A model generated the notes under the pieces. That model was not told the origin of the DNA. It did not search any database and worked only from the letters and a program-made list of their open reading frames with translations. This document shows positions 20,212 through 28,691 of a stretch of 32,546 bases of DNA, piece after piece. Within the stretch, counting starts at the first letter, position 1. Each line of letters begins with the position of its first letter. The stretch is from positions 1 through 32,546 of the IMG/VR virus record IMGVR_UViG_3300008262_003150; one strand, 5' to 3'. The stretch is from a virus. Position numbers and translations under genes: made by a program.

Positions 20212-22650
20212 TCAGGCAGCAATGCCTTGAATGAACTTCGATACGAGCACTCGGTTAATTTGCTTCTTTTTATTCATTTTCATAAACGCAGTTTTCAACT
20301 TATTTGCGGTTACTTTACCTTCGATTTCAATTTCTTCTTCTTCGGTTTTCAGGTCATTACCACCGGCAACCAAGAAGAATGAATTGAAACCTTGAGTATT
20401 GGATACAAGGAACTTTTCTGCTTTGAATTGTTTTGTAACATCTTTCACTTTTTGCTCAATAGCATATTGTTCTTGCCAACGATTTGGGTCTCTACGGGTT
20501 TCTTCGTATAAGTCAGCATAGGTTTTGCCATCAGCAAGAACATAACGATGGTTAATTGTACCACGAACCCAAGATGGTCGACCATCAGGAATCAGGAAGA
20601 AACCAAATACTTTAGAACCAGTTGTTTTCTTAAACCATTCAAGTGCAACTTGCATATACACATCACGATTCTTGGTACTAATCTTCATTTCAAAGTTATT
20701 TTTGGTATCACGGAAAATCACATTCTTGTTTACAGTATCAACACTACTATAACCCATCTTCTTAACTGGTTTGCCATCGCCATCGGTATAATCTTTTTCG
20801 TCATTATAGTAATTTGTCCAATCAGAATCGCCATCGTGAACAATTACCAAACTGGTCATATCAAGATTGTTTGTTGCCTTGAATGTTTTCATCACTTCGG
20901 CAGTTGCAACAATTGCTTGAGTTAATGGTGTATTTGAAAGGTGTTCACTTTCAGGACGACCACAATCGCCACCATAACGACCACCTTCGAATGATTTTTT
21001 CAATAGAACCATATTACGCAAAGATGCATTGAACTCAGCATTGGTCATTTTGTTGTTGATATATTCACGCAAGAATACCGTATCTAAACCTAATGACTTG
21101 ATAGGTTGTTCAAAACAATTTTTTCTGACTTTATTATATTCATGTTGTTGTTCATAGGTTGTTAGACCAAGGTCTTGCCAACGGGACTCAATTGAATCAC
21201 CGAAACCATATACAACAAAAGGAATATTCACTTTGCGACAGAACATGGCAAGAACCAAAATCTGTTCAATTGAACCTGCCATATTGTTTGACATAGAACC
21301 AGACTTGTCGAGCAATAGAACCAAACCATGATTCTTACCTTTTGGTGTCAACATCACTTTACGGAAGATGTTATCATCAAATTTATATGATGCCAATTTA
21401 TTAATATCAATATCGCCAGTATCAGACAATCTGGACTTACTGAAAGCTTTGGCAGCTTTACGCATTTCAAATTCTTTGGCAAGTAGACCAATGTAGCGGT
21501 CATTTTTGTTTTTGAAATCGTTTACCCAATTTTTAACTTTCTCATTTGTGAGATAACCTCTGGCAATTTCATGCTGATAGTGTTTGGTCAACAATTCTTG
21601 CACCCGTTTGGCAGGTGTAACAATGTTTGAAAGAATTGGTTTTGGGAATGTTAGATACAAATACTCTTTGCACTTTTCATCCAAAAGCAAAACTTCATTG
21701 GCACGATAGTTTTGGTCAGTCTCGCATATTGGATTAAACATATCACGGGTTGCAGGTTCAGAATCTTTGTAACGATTATACGAATCACTACCTTCAGAAT
21801 TAGAATCTTTGGTTGATTCACCGCCATCAGAATTAGATTCCGAATTAGAATTAGATTTGGATTGTTTATCGGTTTTCTCACCATTGCCATCGCCATCATT
21901 ACCATCATTCGATTCTTCTGATTCTTCACCAGAATCACCAGACTTTGATTTTACGGAAGAATCTTCATTGAATTCATCACCGTCATAATCATCACCATCG
22001 GTATCATAATCGTAATCATAATCATTATCACCATATTCATCAGAATAATTGAATGATTGAAAATCTTGCAACATCATTTCATATTGTTCATCTTTAGAAT
22101 AAGCATACACTTCATTGGTAACACGAACAACATCTTCCCAAGTTTCACATGCTTGGACTTTTTTAACTAAAAGTTCCTCTTGAGCAGAGAATTCAATAGG
22201 CATGGTATATTGAGATTTGGTAAAAATATTCAATCTCTCAATAAATGCCATTGTATTAATATCACGGTTACGCAAACCGAAAAAGTCTCTCTTTATCAAT
22301 TCAGCATAAGCATCTTTGAATTGCTTTGTGAGACCAGGGTATTTGCGTTTTACTTTTTTCTCAATACGAGCATCTTCGACCACATTGAGAAAAGATTTAT
22401 ATCCTTTACCTTTTGATTCATCAACAACGGCATCATGCCAACCTGAAGCTGGTGTATAAAGTGCATGACCAACCTCATGACCGCAAAGCAGGTCATAAAG
22501 AGAACCAGTCATGTTTTGCCAGATTGGGAGATATAGGATACGATTCTGTGGGTCGAATCGTGCGGTTTGAATCTTTTGGTGTTCAACCGTAAGGTTCTCA
22601 GTTGCCATTAGTTTGGCAAGTTGAGATTTTTGTTCAGCAGTAAATAGCAT
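20212..22650 (-). CDS. Metallopeptidase-like VWA-domain protein (CobT-like partner of MoxR)
   Basis: An 812-residue protein in three parts. The N-terminal part has GHEVGHALYTP, an HExxH-type zinc site (His58, Glu59, His62), with a possible third ligand in NVVEDARIE (Glu92). A low-complexity acidic linker of D, S, N, G and E spans about 203-298. The C-terminal VWA domain has the MIDAS set: DKSGS (448-452), Thr in SNTPLTQAI, and Asp in VHDGDSDW. This is the expected partner of the adjacent MoxR/CobS-like ATPase, as in CobS-CobT pairs. The start at 22650 follows AAAGGA; the promoter is consensus-perfect. Role in infection unknown; a protein-remodelling or chelatase-like complex is inferred. Confidence 0.85.
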   Translation of the reverse strand: MLFTAEQKSQLAKLMATENLTVEHQKIQTARFDPQNRILYLPIWQNMTGSLYDLLCGHEVGHALYTPASGWHDAVVDESKGKGYKSFLNVVEDARIEKKVKRKYPGLTKQFKDAYAELIKRDFFGLRNRDINTMAFIERLNIFTKSQYTMPIEFSAQEELLVKKVQACETWEDVVRVTNEVYAYSKDEQYEMMLQDFQSFNYSDEYGDNDYDYDYDTDGDDYDGDEFNEDSSVKSKSGDSGEESEESNDGNDGDGNGEKTDKQSKSNSNSESNSDGGESTKDSNSEGSDSYNRYKDSEPATRDMFNPICETDQNYRANEVLLLDEKCKEYLYLTFPKPILSNIVTPAKRVQELLTKHYQHEIARGYLTNEKVKNWVNDFKNKNDRYIGLLAKEFEMRKAAKAFSKSRLSDTGDIDINKLASYKFDDNIFRKVMLTPKGKNHGLVLLLDKSGSMSNNMAGSIEQILVLAMFCRKVNIPFVVYGFGDSIESRWQDLGLTTYEQQHEYNKVRKNCFEQPIKSLGLDTVFLREYINNKMTNAEFNASLRNMVLLKKSFEGGRYGGDCGRPESEHLSNTPLTQAIVATAEVMKTFKATNNLDMTSLVIVHDGDSDWTNYYNDEKDYTDGDGKPVKKMGYSSVDTVNKNVIFRDTKNNFEMKISTKNRDVYMQVALEWFKKTTGSKVFGFFLIPDGRPSWVRGTINHRYVLADGKTYADLYEETRRDPNRWQEQYAIEQKVKDVTKQFKAEKFLVSNTQGFNSFFLVAGGNDLKTEEEEIEIEGKVTANKLKTAFMKMNKKKQINRVLVSKFIQGIAA

Positions 22651-22678
22651 GTAATGTCCTTTTGTCACTATACACTAT

Positions 22679-22732
22679 ATTATATCACGGGTATTCCGAA
22701 TTGTCAACCAGCTATGTTGCATAAAAACAACA
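22679..22732 (-). promoter_or_regulatory. Consensus sigma70-type promoter with upstream box before VWA gene
   Basis: TTGACA (22702-22707), exactly 17 bases, TATAAT (22679-22684): both hexamers are perfect. The upstream box 22702-22732 shares 26 of 31 bases with the one before the MoxR-like gene, and CCGTG just before the -10 is also shared. Confidence 0.85.
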
Positions 22733-22759
22733 GTCTGGAAGTCAATAGGAACAAGTATT

Positions 22760-22822
22760 TGGAGCGGTTAACAGGAGTTAAACCTGTCTGCCTACGGGGG
22801 TAGGTTGTCTCGGACTCACCGC
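22760..22822 (-). ncRNA. tRNA-like structured RNA (no D arm)
   Basis: In RNA order: GCGGTGA pairs with TAACCGC (7-bp acceptor, one mismatch at position 6). Between them is a hairpin CCTAC-CCCC-GTAGG, then ACAGG-TTTAACT-CCTGT, a 5-bp T stem with a 7-base loop that directly adjoins the acceptor 3' strand. The 3' strand is followed by a discriminator T and an encoded CCA. The T loop fits TTCRANY except T for C. The D arm is missing and the middle hairpin is too tight for an anticodon arm, so this is not a normal tRNA. It may be a degenerate tRNA or a functional tRNA mimic. A strong promoter starts 10 bases upstream. Confidence 0.55.
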
Positions 22823-22831
22823 ATTAAGGAC

Positions 22832-22860
22832 ATTCTATCTTATATGTAGTCAATTGTCAA
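22832..22860 (-). promoter_or_regulatory. Strong sigma70-type promoter of the tRNA-like RNA
   Basis: TTGACA (22855-22860), 17-base spacer, TAGAAT (22832-22837) on the minus strand. The predicted start (about 22825) lies three bases before the acceptor-like stem, as expected for a promoter dedicated to this RNA. Confidence 0.75.
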
Positions 22861-22871
22861 GTGTTTTTTGT

Positions 22872-24149
22872 TTATCTGCCGACTTGTGGTAGATACTTTG
22901 CCTTAGTTTCTTCCCAAGTTAGGTAGATAAGGTCATCATAGAACAATGATTCGGTAGATACATTATTCTTTTTGACAAGTTGTTTGATACGAGGTTTGGC
23001 ATGTTTCTGTTTCCATATATCAACCAAATGTTCTACACTTGTATCAAATGACTTTGTTAAATCTTTTACTTCACATTCTTTTCGTAAGAATTCACAACTC
23101 TTATCATAGAGTGGTGTGTAATAAATGCCACGAGCATGTTCACTACGAATCAATTCTTTTGGAATATTCAACTGAGAATATGCAAAGTTCAATGACCGAT
23201 TCTTGTGGTCTCTCTTATGAGGTTGACCTGATGGTTTCTTGGCAACATACCATTCAAAATATTTTCTTGTGTGATTCTTCTTTAACCATTCTCTAATTAG
23301 ATAACGAGTATCTCTCAATGGTTCAAATGATACAGAACCAGAGGTGAATCCCATAGGTTGCCAATAATCAAGGTTGTCATATTGTGATAGACCACCTGCC
23401 TTAGTTTTACCATAAAGTGATGTGGTTGTTACAGAGACAAGTTTATCACCATATAATTTTTCCCACAATTCTTGCACAGGATCGGATAAACATAATAGTG
23501 CAAGTAACTTACCACCAACATAATTAAAACCAAGTGGTTGTAATGGCACAATTGTAGAACCGATTGCAGTATGATTAATCATCGCACCTTGCGTTTTAAT
23601 TTCTCTTGACCAACCGATAAAGTTATCTCTCGGTGTTAAATCAAGGAAGTCGGAACTAATACAGATAACACCAAGATACTTCTTAGTGGGTTTATCTCTC
23701 ACAACAAAATTGAGATTTCTGCCAATGTTTGAATTGTTTTTCATTGTGGATGAAAATGTTCTTATTGTATTCCACAATTCAGGCAAATCTTCTTCTTTGT
23801 TTGTATATACTAATTCAGGTTGTAATTTAAGGTAGTCATCAGGGTCTTTTTGAATCCAAAAGTTTGATTTAACTTCTGCAATTGCACGGCGTTGTTTCTC
23901 ATCAGAAAGGACTTTTGTTTCACCTTCCCACAAATCATTGACTGTGACAGTAGGATATTTTTCTTGCACTTCACACCATTTTTGAAAGAGTGTGTATTCA
24001 CGAACATCCATGGCAGACACATAGGTCAATTCATTGATTGTCCGTTCTTTTAAATGTTCAAAGTCAACATCTGTGTATTCAATACCAGAATCAGACCACT
24101 TCTGCCATTGGGCTTCTACATCATCTTTTGGATCAAAACTATACGCCAT
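22872..24149 (-). CDS. DruA/DUF4338-like protein, paralogue 2
   Basis: A 425-residue protein with the DUF4338/DruA block order: KYLGVICISSDFLDLTPRDNFIGW (about residues 152-175), MINHTAIGSTIVPLQPLGFNY plus GGKLLALLCL, ELWEKLYGDKLVSVTTTSLYGKTK, then YDNLDYWQPMGFTSG. These align with the copy at 669-1784 across the same blocks; the N- and C-terminal thirds differ. The C-terminal third is basic (KPSGQPHKRDHKNRSLNFAY, KQKHAKPRIKQLVKKN), suggesting nucleic-acid contact. Its start overlaps the glycosyltransferase stop by 11 bases. Function unknown in phages; the Druantia link is by family only. Confidence 0.65.
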   Translation of the reverse strand: MAYSFDPKDDVEAQWQKWSDSGIEYTDVDFEHLKERTINELTYVSAMDVREYTLFQKWCEVQEKYPTVTVNDLWEGETKVLSDEKQRRAIAEVKSNFWIQKDPDDYLKLQPELVYTNKEEDLPELWNTIRTFSSTMKNNSNIGRNLNFVVRDKPTKKYLGVICISSDFLDLTPRDNFIGWSREIKTQGAMINHTAIGSTIVPLQPLGFNYVGGKLLALLCLSDPVQELWEKLYGDKLVSVTTTSLYGKTKAGGLSQYDNLDYWQPMGFTSGSVSFEPLRDTRYLIREWLKKNHTRKYFEWYVAKKPSGQPHKRDHKNRSLNFAYSQLNIPKELIRSEHARGIYYTPLYDKSCEFLRKECEVKDLTKSFDTSVEHLVDIWKQKHAKPRIKQLVKKNNVSTESLFYDDLIYLTWEETKAKYLPQVGR

Positions 24150-25131
24150 TCAATATCTCATTCATTCTATTTTCAAATTTTTCGTAGTACCATGATTTGG
24201 GTTTCATTGTATTACGCACATAATAATCTTCAATTGCAGGAAACATCTTAGCTACATCTTGCATTTTCTCATACAGTTCTTCAACTGAATCAACTCTCTG
24301 CCATTGGTCAGCAACCAAAGTGTTATTACAATCATAATTCTGCCAAACAAATGGAAGAATGCCGCAGGCAATGGCTTCGTGGTATCGACTTGTTGTTGCG
24401 GCAGGATCCAACCAATTAAAGCAGAGAGTTGACCTTGCACCAGTTAAATCATTTAATAGATTATACATCGAATCTATCTTCTTGTCAGGCACAATTGAGT
24501 TATATTTGCCAATAAAATAAGATTTTATCTTGGCATCTTTCTTTATTCGTTTGAATACTAGGTGTCTTTCATCACCAGATTCAATGTTATCAATGAGTTT
24601 GCGTTTATCACAACCCCAATAAATGAAATCATATTGCCTGTCATCATCAAATAATCGCATCGGCATATTTTCTTTAATGAAATGGTACTTCATGCCGTGG
24701 AGACCACCAGGTATATCCATCTCATCAAAAATTGAAAACTTACCAATTGTTTGGTCTTTGAAAGTTCTTGTGCGATAGAGTTCTTCATTATCAGCACGGT
24801 CACTACGCATCAGAATAACATGTTTATTTGCCAGATGTTCACCAATTTGATGAATGAATTCATCTGACCTTTCTTTATGCCTTGGGTCAACATACCCTTT
24901 GATGTGTTGAAAGAATTCATTCTCACTTGGAATGATTACAACATCTGCATCAAGTATGTCATCTAACTTCTTACGATTGGCTGCATTCCAACCAAAGTTA
25001 CACACACCATAAGTATGTTGCGAATTCTTAGAGATATACTCTTTATATAACTCATAAAAAGAATCCATGATATCATGGAGTGGAGTTTTGTAATTTGTGC
25101 CACTTCTAAGGCGTGTGATTGTTAATTTCAT
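24139..25131 (-). CDS. GT-B type glycosyltransferase-like protein
   Basis: A 330-residue protein with a two-domain GT-B look. The C-terminal half has YDFIYWGCDKRK, an IKSYFIGKYNSIVPD strand-turn, and SRYHEAIACGILPFVWQNYD, the nucleotide-sugar binding E-x-x-A-x-G-x-x-P pattern. A VDSVEELYEKMQDV helix follows. The order resembles T4 beta-glucosyltransferase (IYGGS...FFGNAR...WETMASDAVML), which glucosylates hydroxymethylcytosine in DNA. That likeness is at the level of fold pattern, so DNA glycosylation is possible but unproven. It overlaps the peptide deformylase stop by four bases. Confidence 0.65.
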   Translation of the reverse strand: MKLTITRLRSGTNYKTPLHDIMDSFYELYKEYISKNSQHTYGVCNFGWNAANRKKLDDILDADVVIIPSENEFFQHIKGYVDPRHKERSDEFIHQIGEHLANKHVILMRSDRADNEELYRTRTFKDQTIGKFSIFDEMDIPGGLHGMKYHFIKENMPMRLFDDDRQYDFIYWGCDKRKLIDNIESGDERHLVFKRIKKDAKIKSYFIGKYNSIVPDKKIDSMYNLLNDLTGARSTLCFNWLDPAATTSRYHEAIACGILPFVWQNYDCNNTLVADQWQRVDSVEELYEKMQDVAKMFPAIEDYYVRNTMKPKSWYYEKFENRMNEILNGV

Positions 25132-25709
25132 TTTTTCTTATGACGAACAATTTTTTTAATAATCTTTTCTTGTTTCTTTCGTGCCATTTGTAATGCTACA
25201 GGACCAATATGGTCAATCATACGAATACCATTCATGTGGTCAAGTTCATGTTGAAAACATCTGGCAGTTATACCTTCAAGTCTCATTTGTTTTAGTTCAC
25301 CCATTTCATTTGTAAACTCTACCTCAACCCAATCTGGTCTGTCTAGTTTAACATGAAGGCCTGGAAAAGAGAGGCAACCTTCTTCTGCTTTAATTGTTGA
25401 TGGTGCTTGCCCTATAATTCGTGGATTGATACATGCAATTTGAAAGTGGTCTGTACCAATAACAAATACTCTTTCAAATACTCCGCATTGATTGGCAGAT
25501 AGACCGATACCGCCATATAGTTTCATTGTCATCTTTAATCTTTTGACTAACATTTCCATTAGTGGATTTGGCAAATCAAATTTATATTCTGGTATTTGAA
25601 CTTTCAACATTGGATGATTTTCATCATACAACGGCAAAGGTTCTACTCTGGCTTGTTGTGTTGGCGTTCCAATTGCCGCACCAGTATCAATTATTAATGT
25701 TTCACTCAT
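25128..25709 (-). CDS. def: Peptide deformylase
   Basis: Removes the formyl group from nascent proteins. 193 residues with all three motifs: GIGLSANQ (67-74), EEGCLSFPG (Cys112 as metal ligand) and QHELDHMNG (His154, Glu155, His158). The tail is basic (RKKQEKIIKKIVRHKKK). Phage deformylases are known in marine T4-like phages, where they are thought to speed maturation of host or phage proteins during infection. The start is preceded by AAGGAT, and it overlaps the gp46 stop by four bases. Confidence 0.95.
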   Translation of the reverse strand: MSETLIIDTGAAIGTPTQQARVEPLPLYDENHPMLKVQIPEYKFDLPNPLMEMLVKRLKMTMKLYGGIGLSANQCGVFERVFVIGTDHFQIACINPRIIGQAPSTIKAEEGCLSFPGLHVKLDRPDWVEVEFTNEMGELKQMRLEGITARCFQHELDHMNGIRMIDHIGPVALQMARKKQEKIIKKIVRHKKK

Positions 25710-27418
25710 TTCATTATCCTTGAAAAGTTTTTCTCTTTCACAAATCGAATAACATTTGCAAATTTATCTTGCAGTATATCGCCTTTGTGTGAAATTACAA
25801 ATAGGTTTACACCTTCTAACATATGTAGGATTTTCATCAGTTCTTCTGTGCCATTGGCATCTAGTGAAGAATCAAATGTTTCATCCAAAATTAATAAGTT
25901 TGTGTTTGATGAATTCTTTAACTTGGCAACAGCACGCCAAGTCAACATCAATGCCATATCAATTCGTTGTTTCTCACCTTCAGAAAAGTTATTGTATGTA
26001 AACTCATCACGGTGACGAGACTTGATTGTTTCTTTAAATGATTCGTCTAGGTTAAAGTTTACAAAGAAATCTAATGATGCCAAATATTTGTTCACCAACT
26101 TATTGATAACAGGCAAATACTGTTTAACAATCTTTGTTTTGATACCTGTATCTTTCAGTAGATTACCTGCAACTTCATAATAAGTTCTTTCATCGATAAA
26201 CACTCTTAAATCGTTCTTTAAGTTGGTTAAGCACTCTTTTATGTCACTTAATTCTTTTTCTTCTTTATCAGATACCGTTTTAGAGTTTTTCAATTCTTCT
26301 GCCAACTTTTGCAAACGAGCAATCATCTTGTTTGTTTCGGTGATTGTTGTGTTATATGTGGCAATTTCAACTTGTTTTCGTTGCAGTTCTTTTTGTTTTT
26401 CTGCAATGTCATTTAATTTTTCTTGCTCTGCATTTAATTTTTGTTCAAGTTGTGTGAGTCCATGTTCACATTCTGTAACTTTGGTAGAGAGATTGGTAAG
26501 TTCTTCTTCTTTAAACTCCATGGCAATGGTTTGCCTACATGTTGGACAATTATCATGCGATTGAAAGAAACCGATATCCTTACGAAATTTGGATAAGTTG
26601 CTTTCAATTTGCGATTCAAGTTTTGTAATCGTCTTGACCTTAGCCTCTGTTTCAATTTTAACTGCCACAGAGTTCTGCAATGTTTCGACCTCTGTTGTAA
26701 GGATGGTAACATTTGCCAATAATGAGGATACGGTATCGCTATTACATTGAATCTCTGTCTCATACTCTTTCACCTTATCTTCATTGTTTTGCTTCAACTC
26801 ATCGATATGTTTTTTTTGCATATCGTGTTTCTGTGTTGCCAAATCTATTTCATGTTTCTTGTTTGCAACCAAATCTTTGTTGTTACTCAATCGGTCTTTT
26901 ACCAATGAGTTCATGGTAGAAAAGATTTGAATGTCAAGTAAGTCCTCAATAATTTCTCTGCGGTCTGCCGATTTCAATTGCATGAAAGGAGTAAATGATG
27001 CAGAACCTAAAATTACAATCTGTGTAAATGATTTGTAATTTAGTTTGAGAATAAACTTCTCTAGGTATTCTTGGTAGTCTCTTACAGCGGCATCTTGATT
27101 GACAAGTTCACCATTGCAATAAATTTCAAATACATTTGGTTTGATACCACGAATGATTTTATATGCTTTATTGCCAGTATCAAATTCAACCTCAACGACA
27201 CAATCTTTATTGTTAATCGAATTTAACAATTGAGGTTTGTTGATATCACGGAATGGTTTGCCAAATAGAGCAAAGCACAACGCATCGAGCATCGTGCTTT
27301 TTCCTGAACCGTTTTCACCTACAACTAATGTGTTAGTGTTACCCGACAGATTGATTTCTGTAAAGTAATTTCCGGTGCTTAGTAAATTTTTCCAACGAAC
27401 ATAACGAAATAGTATCAT
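25706..27418 (-). CDS. 46: Recombination endonuclease subunit gp46 (SbcC/Rad50-like)
   Basis: ATPase subunit of the nuclease that resects DNA ends for recombination-dependent replication. 570 residues (T4 gp46: 560). Walker A GENGSGKST (34-42), a Q-loop in ILGSASFTPFMQL, a long coiled coil with the zinc-hook CPTC (291-294), the signature NFSEGEKQR (about 478) and Walker B LLILDETFDS (about 512). All ATPase motifs are intact. It overlaps gp47 by four bases, as in T4 where 47 precedes 46. Confidence 0.96.
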   Translation of the reverse strand: MILFRYVRWKNLLSTGNYFTEINLSGNTNTLVVGENGSGKSTMLDALCFALFGKPFRDINKPQLLNSINNKDCVVEVEFDTGNKAYKIIRGIKPNVFEIYCNGELVNQDAAVRDYQEYLEKFILKLNYKSFTQIVILGSASFTPFMQLKSADRREIIEDLLDIQIFSTMNSLVKDRLSNNKDLVANKKHEIDLATQKHDMQKKHIDELKQNNEDKVKEYETEIQCNSDTVSSLLANVTILTTEVETLQNSVAVKIETEAKVKTITKLESQIESNLSKFRKDIGFFQSHDNCPTCRQTIAMEFKEEELTNLSTKVTECEHGLTQLEQKLNAEQEKLNDIAEKQKELQRKQVEIATYNTTITETNKMIARLQKLAEELKNSKTVSDKEEKELSDIKECLTNLKNDLRVFIDERTYYEVAGNLLKDTGIKTKIVKQYLPVINKLVNKYLASLDFFVNFNLDESFKETIKSRHRDEFTYNNFSEGEKQRIDMALMLTWRAVAKLKNSSNTNLLILDETFDSSLDANGTEELMKILHMLEGVNLFVISHKGDILQDKFANVIRFVKEKNFSRIMK

Positions 27419-28485
27419 TCAGCCACTTCTGTATTCAATGCTTCAACATAAAGTTCACGCATTAATGTTTTAAGTTTTTCGGGTTCAACATCAAGTGTTA
27501 AATTATCAATATACTTAGAAAGTATAGTTATTGTATCTTCAGCTTGGTCAATAATGTCTTGGTCTAAATCAACATTCACATCTGTAAAATCTTCTACAAT
27601 TGACAAATCAGAAACACCTGCTTTATAAAGACTGTCTATTACATGGTCGAACAAGAACGGATTTTGTTTATTCAATACAACAACTTTAACATAACACTCT
27701 TTGAGTTTTGAAAAATCATATTCTTTCCAATCTTCAAAAGTTGTTTTACCATCATCATATGTAATTTTGTGAAACATTGAAAAGGTGTTTTTCACAAAAT
27801 TCATTTCACGGGTTTCAGTATCAAAGATATGAAAACCTTTTGGGTCGTTCCAATCTGCCCATGTCATTTCATAAGGAGTGCCAATATAGGTAATATTACC
27901 ATCTGTTGATTTGTGATGAAAGTGTCCTGTTAACACTACATCATACTTGGATAATGATTGTTTGTCAATACCACTTTCACAAACATTGCCTCTGTCCATT
28001 TCAAAACCGGCAATCTCAAAGTGTCCAAAACAAATTTGTGCCTTTGATTCTTTCATTCGGTTGAATATATCATCTACATTGTCATCACAAATCCAAGGCA
28101 CAACATCGATTGATACACCATCAAAATCTACGGTATCAAATTCTTCATAGATTTCAATATTACTATATTCATTTAATAATAGAGATGGTGAGTTTACTTC
28201 AAGTGTATTCTTATAGGCAACATCGTGATTACCTATCAATGTATGTAATTTGATACCTAGTCTTTCGCATTTTTCAAAAAAATATTTGCGAGATAGGTAG
28301 AGAGAATTGAAATTGATAAACTTTCGGCGGTCGAACAAGTCGCCCATCTGAAAGACTACCCTAATATCATTTTCAATTAGGTATGGAAAAAATACTTCAT
28401 CATAAAATTTCTGGAAGTATTTGTGAAAATCTAAAGAATCACCTCGAGCACCGAAGTGAGTGTCACCCAAAATGCATAATTTCAT
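27415..28485 (-). CDS. 47: Recombination endonuclease subunit gp47 (SbcD/Mre11-like)
   Basis: Nuclease subunit of the gp46/gp47 complex. 356 residues. Phosphoesterase motifs: GDTHFGARGD (Asp8, His10), QMGDLFDRR (about 46-54), GNHD (about 87-90), CFGHFE and LTGHFHHKS (about 150-190). All metal ligands appear present, so it should be active. It overlaps the small gene upstream by four bases. Confidence 0.96.
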   Translation of the reverse strand: MKLCILGDTHFGARGDSLDFHKYFQKFYDEVFFPYLIENDIRVVFQMGDLFDRRKFINFNSLYLSRKYFFEKCERLGIKLHTLIGNHDVAYKNTLEVNSPSLLLNEYSNIEIYEEFDTVDFDGVSIDVVPWICDDNVDDIFNRMKESKAQICFGHFEIAGFEMDRGNVCESGIDKQSLSKYDVVLTGHFHHKSTDGNITYIGTPYEMTWADWNDPKGFHIFDTETREMNFVKNTFSMFHKITYDDGKTTFEDWKEYDFSKLKECYVKVVVLNKQNPFLFDHVIDSLYKAGVSDLSIVEDFTDVNVDLDQDIIDQAEDTITILSKYIDNLTLDVEPEKLKTLMRELYVEALNTEVAE

Positions 28486-28661
28486 ATTAATTGGCTTTTG
28501 AAACCTTCTATTTCATCCTTGAGTTTAAGTTTCTTCTTTTTGAGAAAGGTAACTAAGGCATCGTTACCATAATGTTTTTCTTCTTCTTTAATATCTTTAT
28601 CTAAACCATCATGCATTTCTTGAAGATGTTTTATATGATGCTCAATTTTTAATCTATCCAT
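28482..28661 (-). CDS. DUF465-like small coiled-coil protein
   Basis: A 59-residue helical protein: MDRLKIEHHIKHLQEMHDGLDKDI, then FLKKKKLKLKDEIEGFKSQLI. The H-x-x-L-x-x-x-H...LD-x-x-I...L-K-K-x-K-L-x-L-K-D-E-I pattern is that of DUF465 (YdcH-like) proteins. Start at 28661 is chosen because AAAGGCG precedes it; the longer frame begins inside the gp55 end region. Function unknown. Confidence 0.7.
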   Translation of the reverse strand: MDRLKIEHHIKHLQEMHDGLDKDIKEEEKHYGNDALVTFLKKKKLKLKDEIEGFKSQLI

Positions 28662-28691
28662 TATATCGCCTTTTTGAGAGGTTGTCAATAG

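Noticed and set aside
21900-22060. Simple repeat or CRISPR-like array in the VWA gene
   Set aside because: The repetitive DNA encodes an acidic D/S/N/E/G linker within one open frame; there are no regular repeats with spacers.
22760-22822. A complete functional tRNA
   Set aside because: Only 28 bases lie between the 5' acceptor strand and the T arm. There is no D arm and no seven-base anticodon loop.
22800-22822. Hammerhead ribozyme core (TGAGTCCG-like string)
   Set aside because: The required CTGATGA and GAAA core elements are not both present, and the fold around it is better explained by the acceptor stem.
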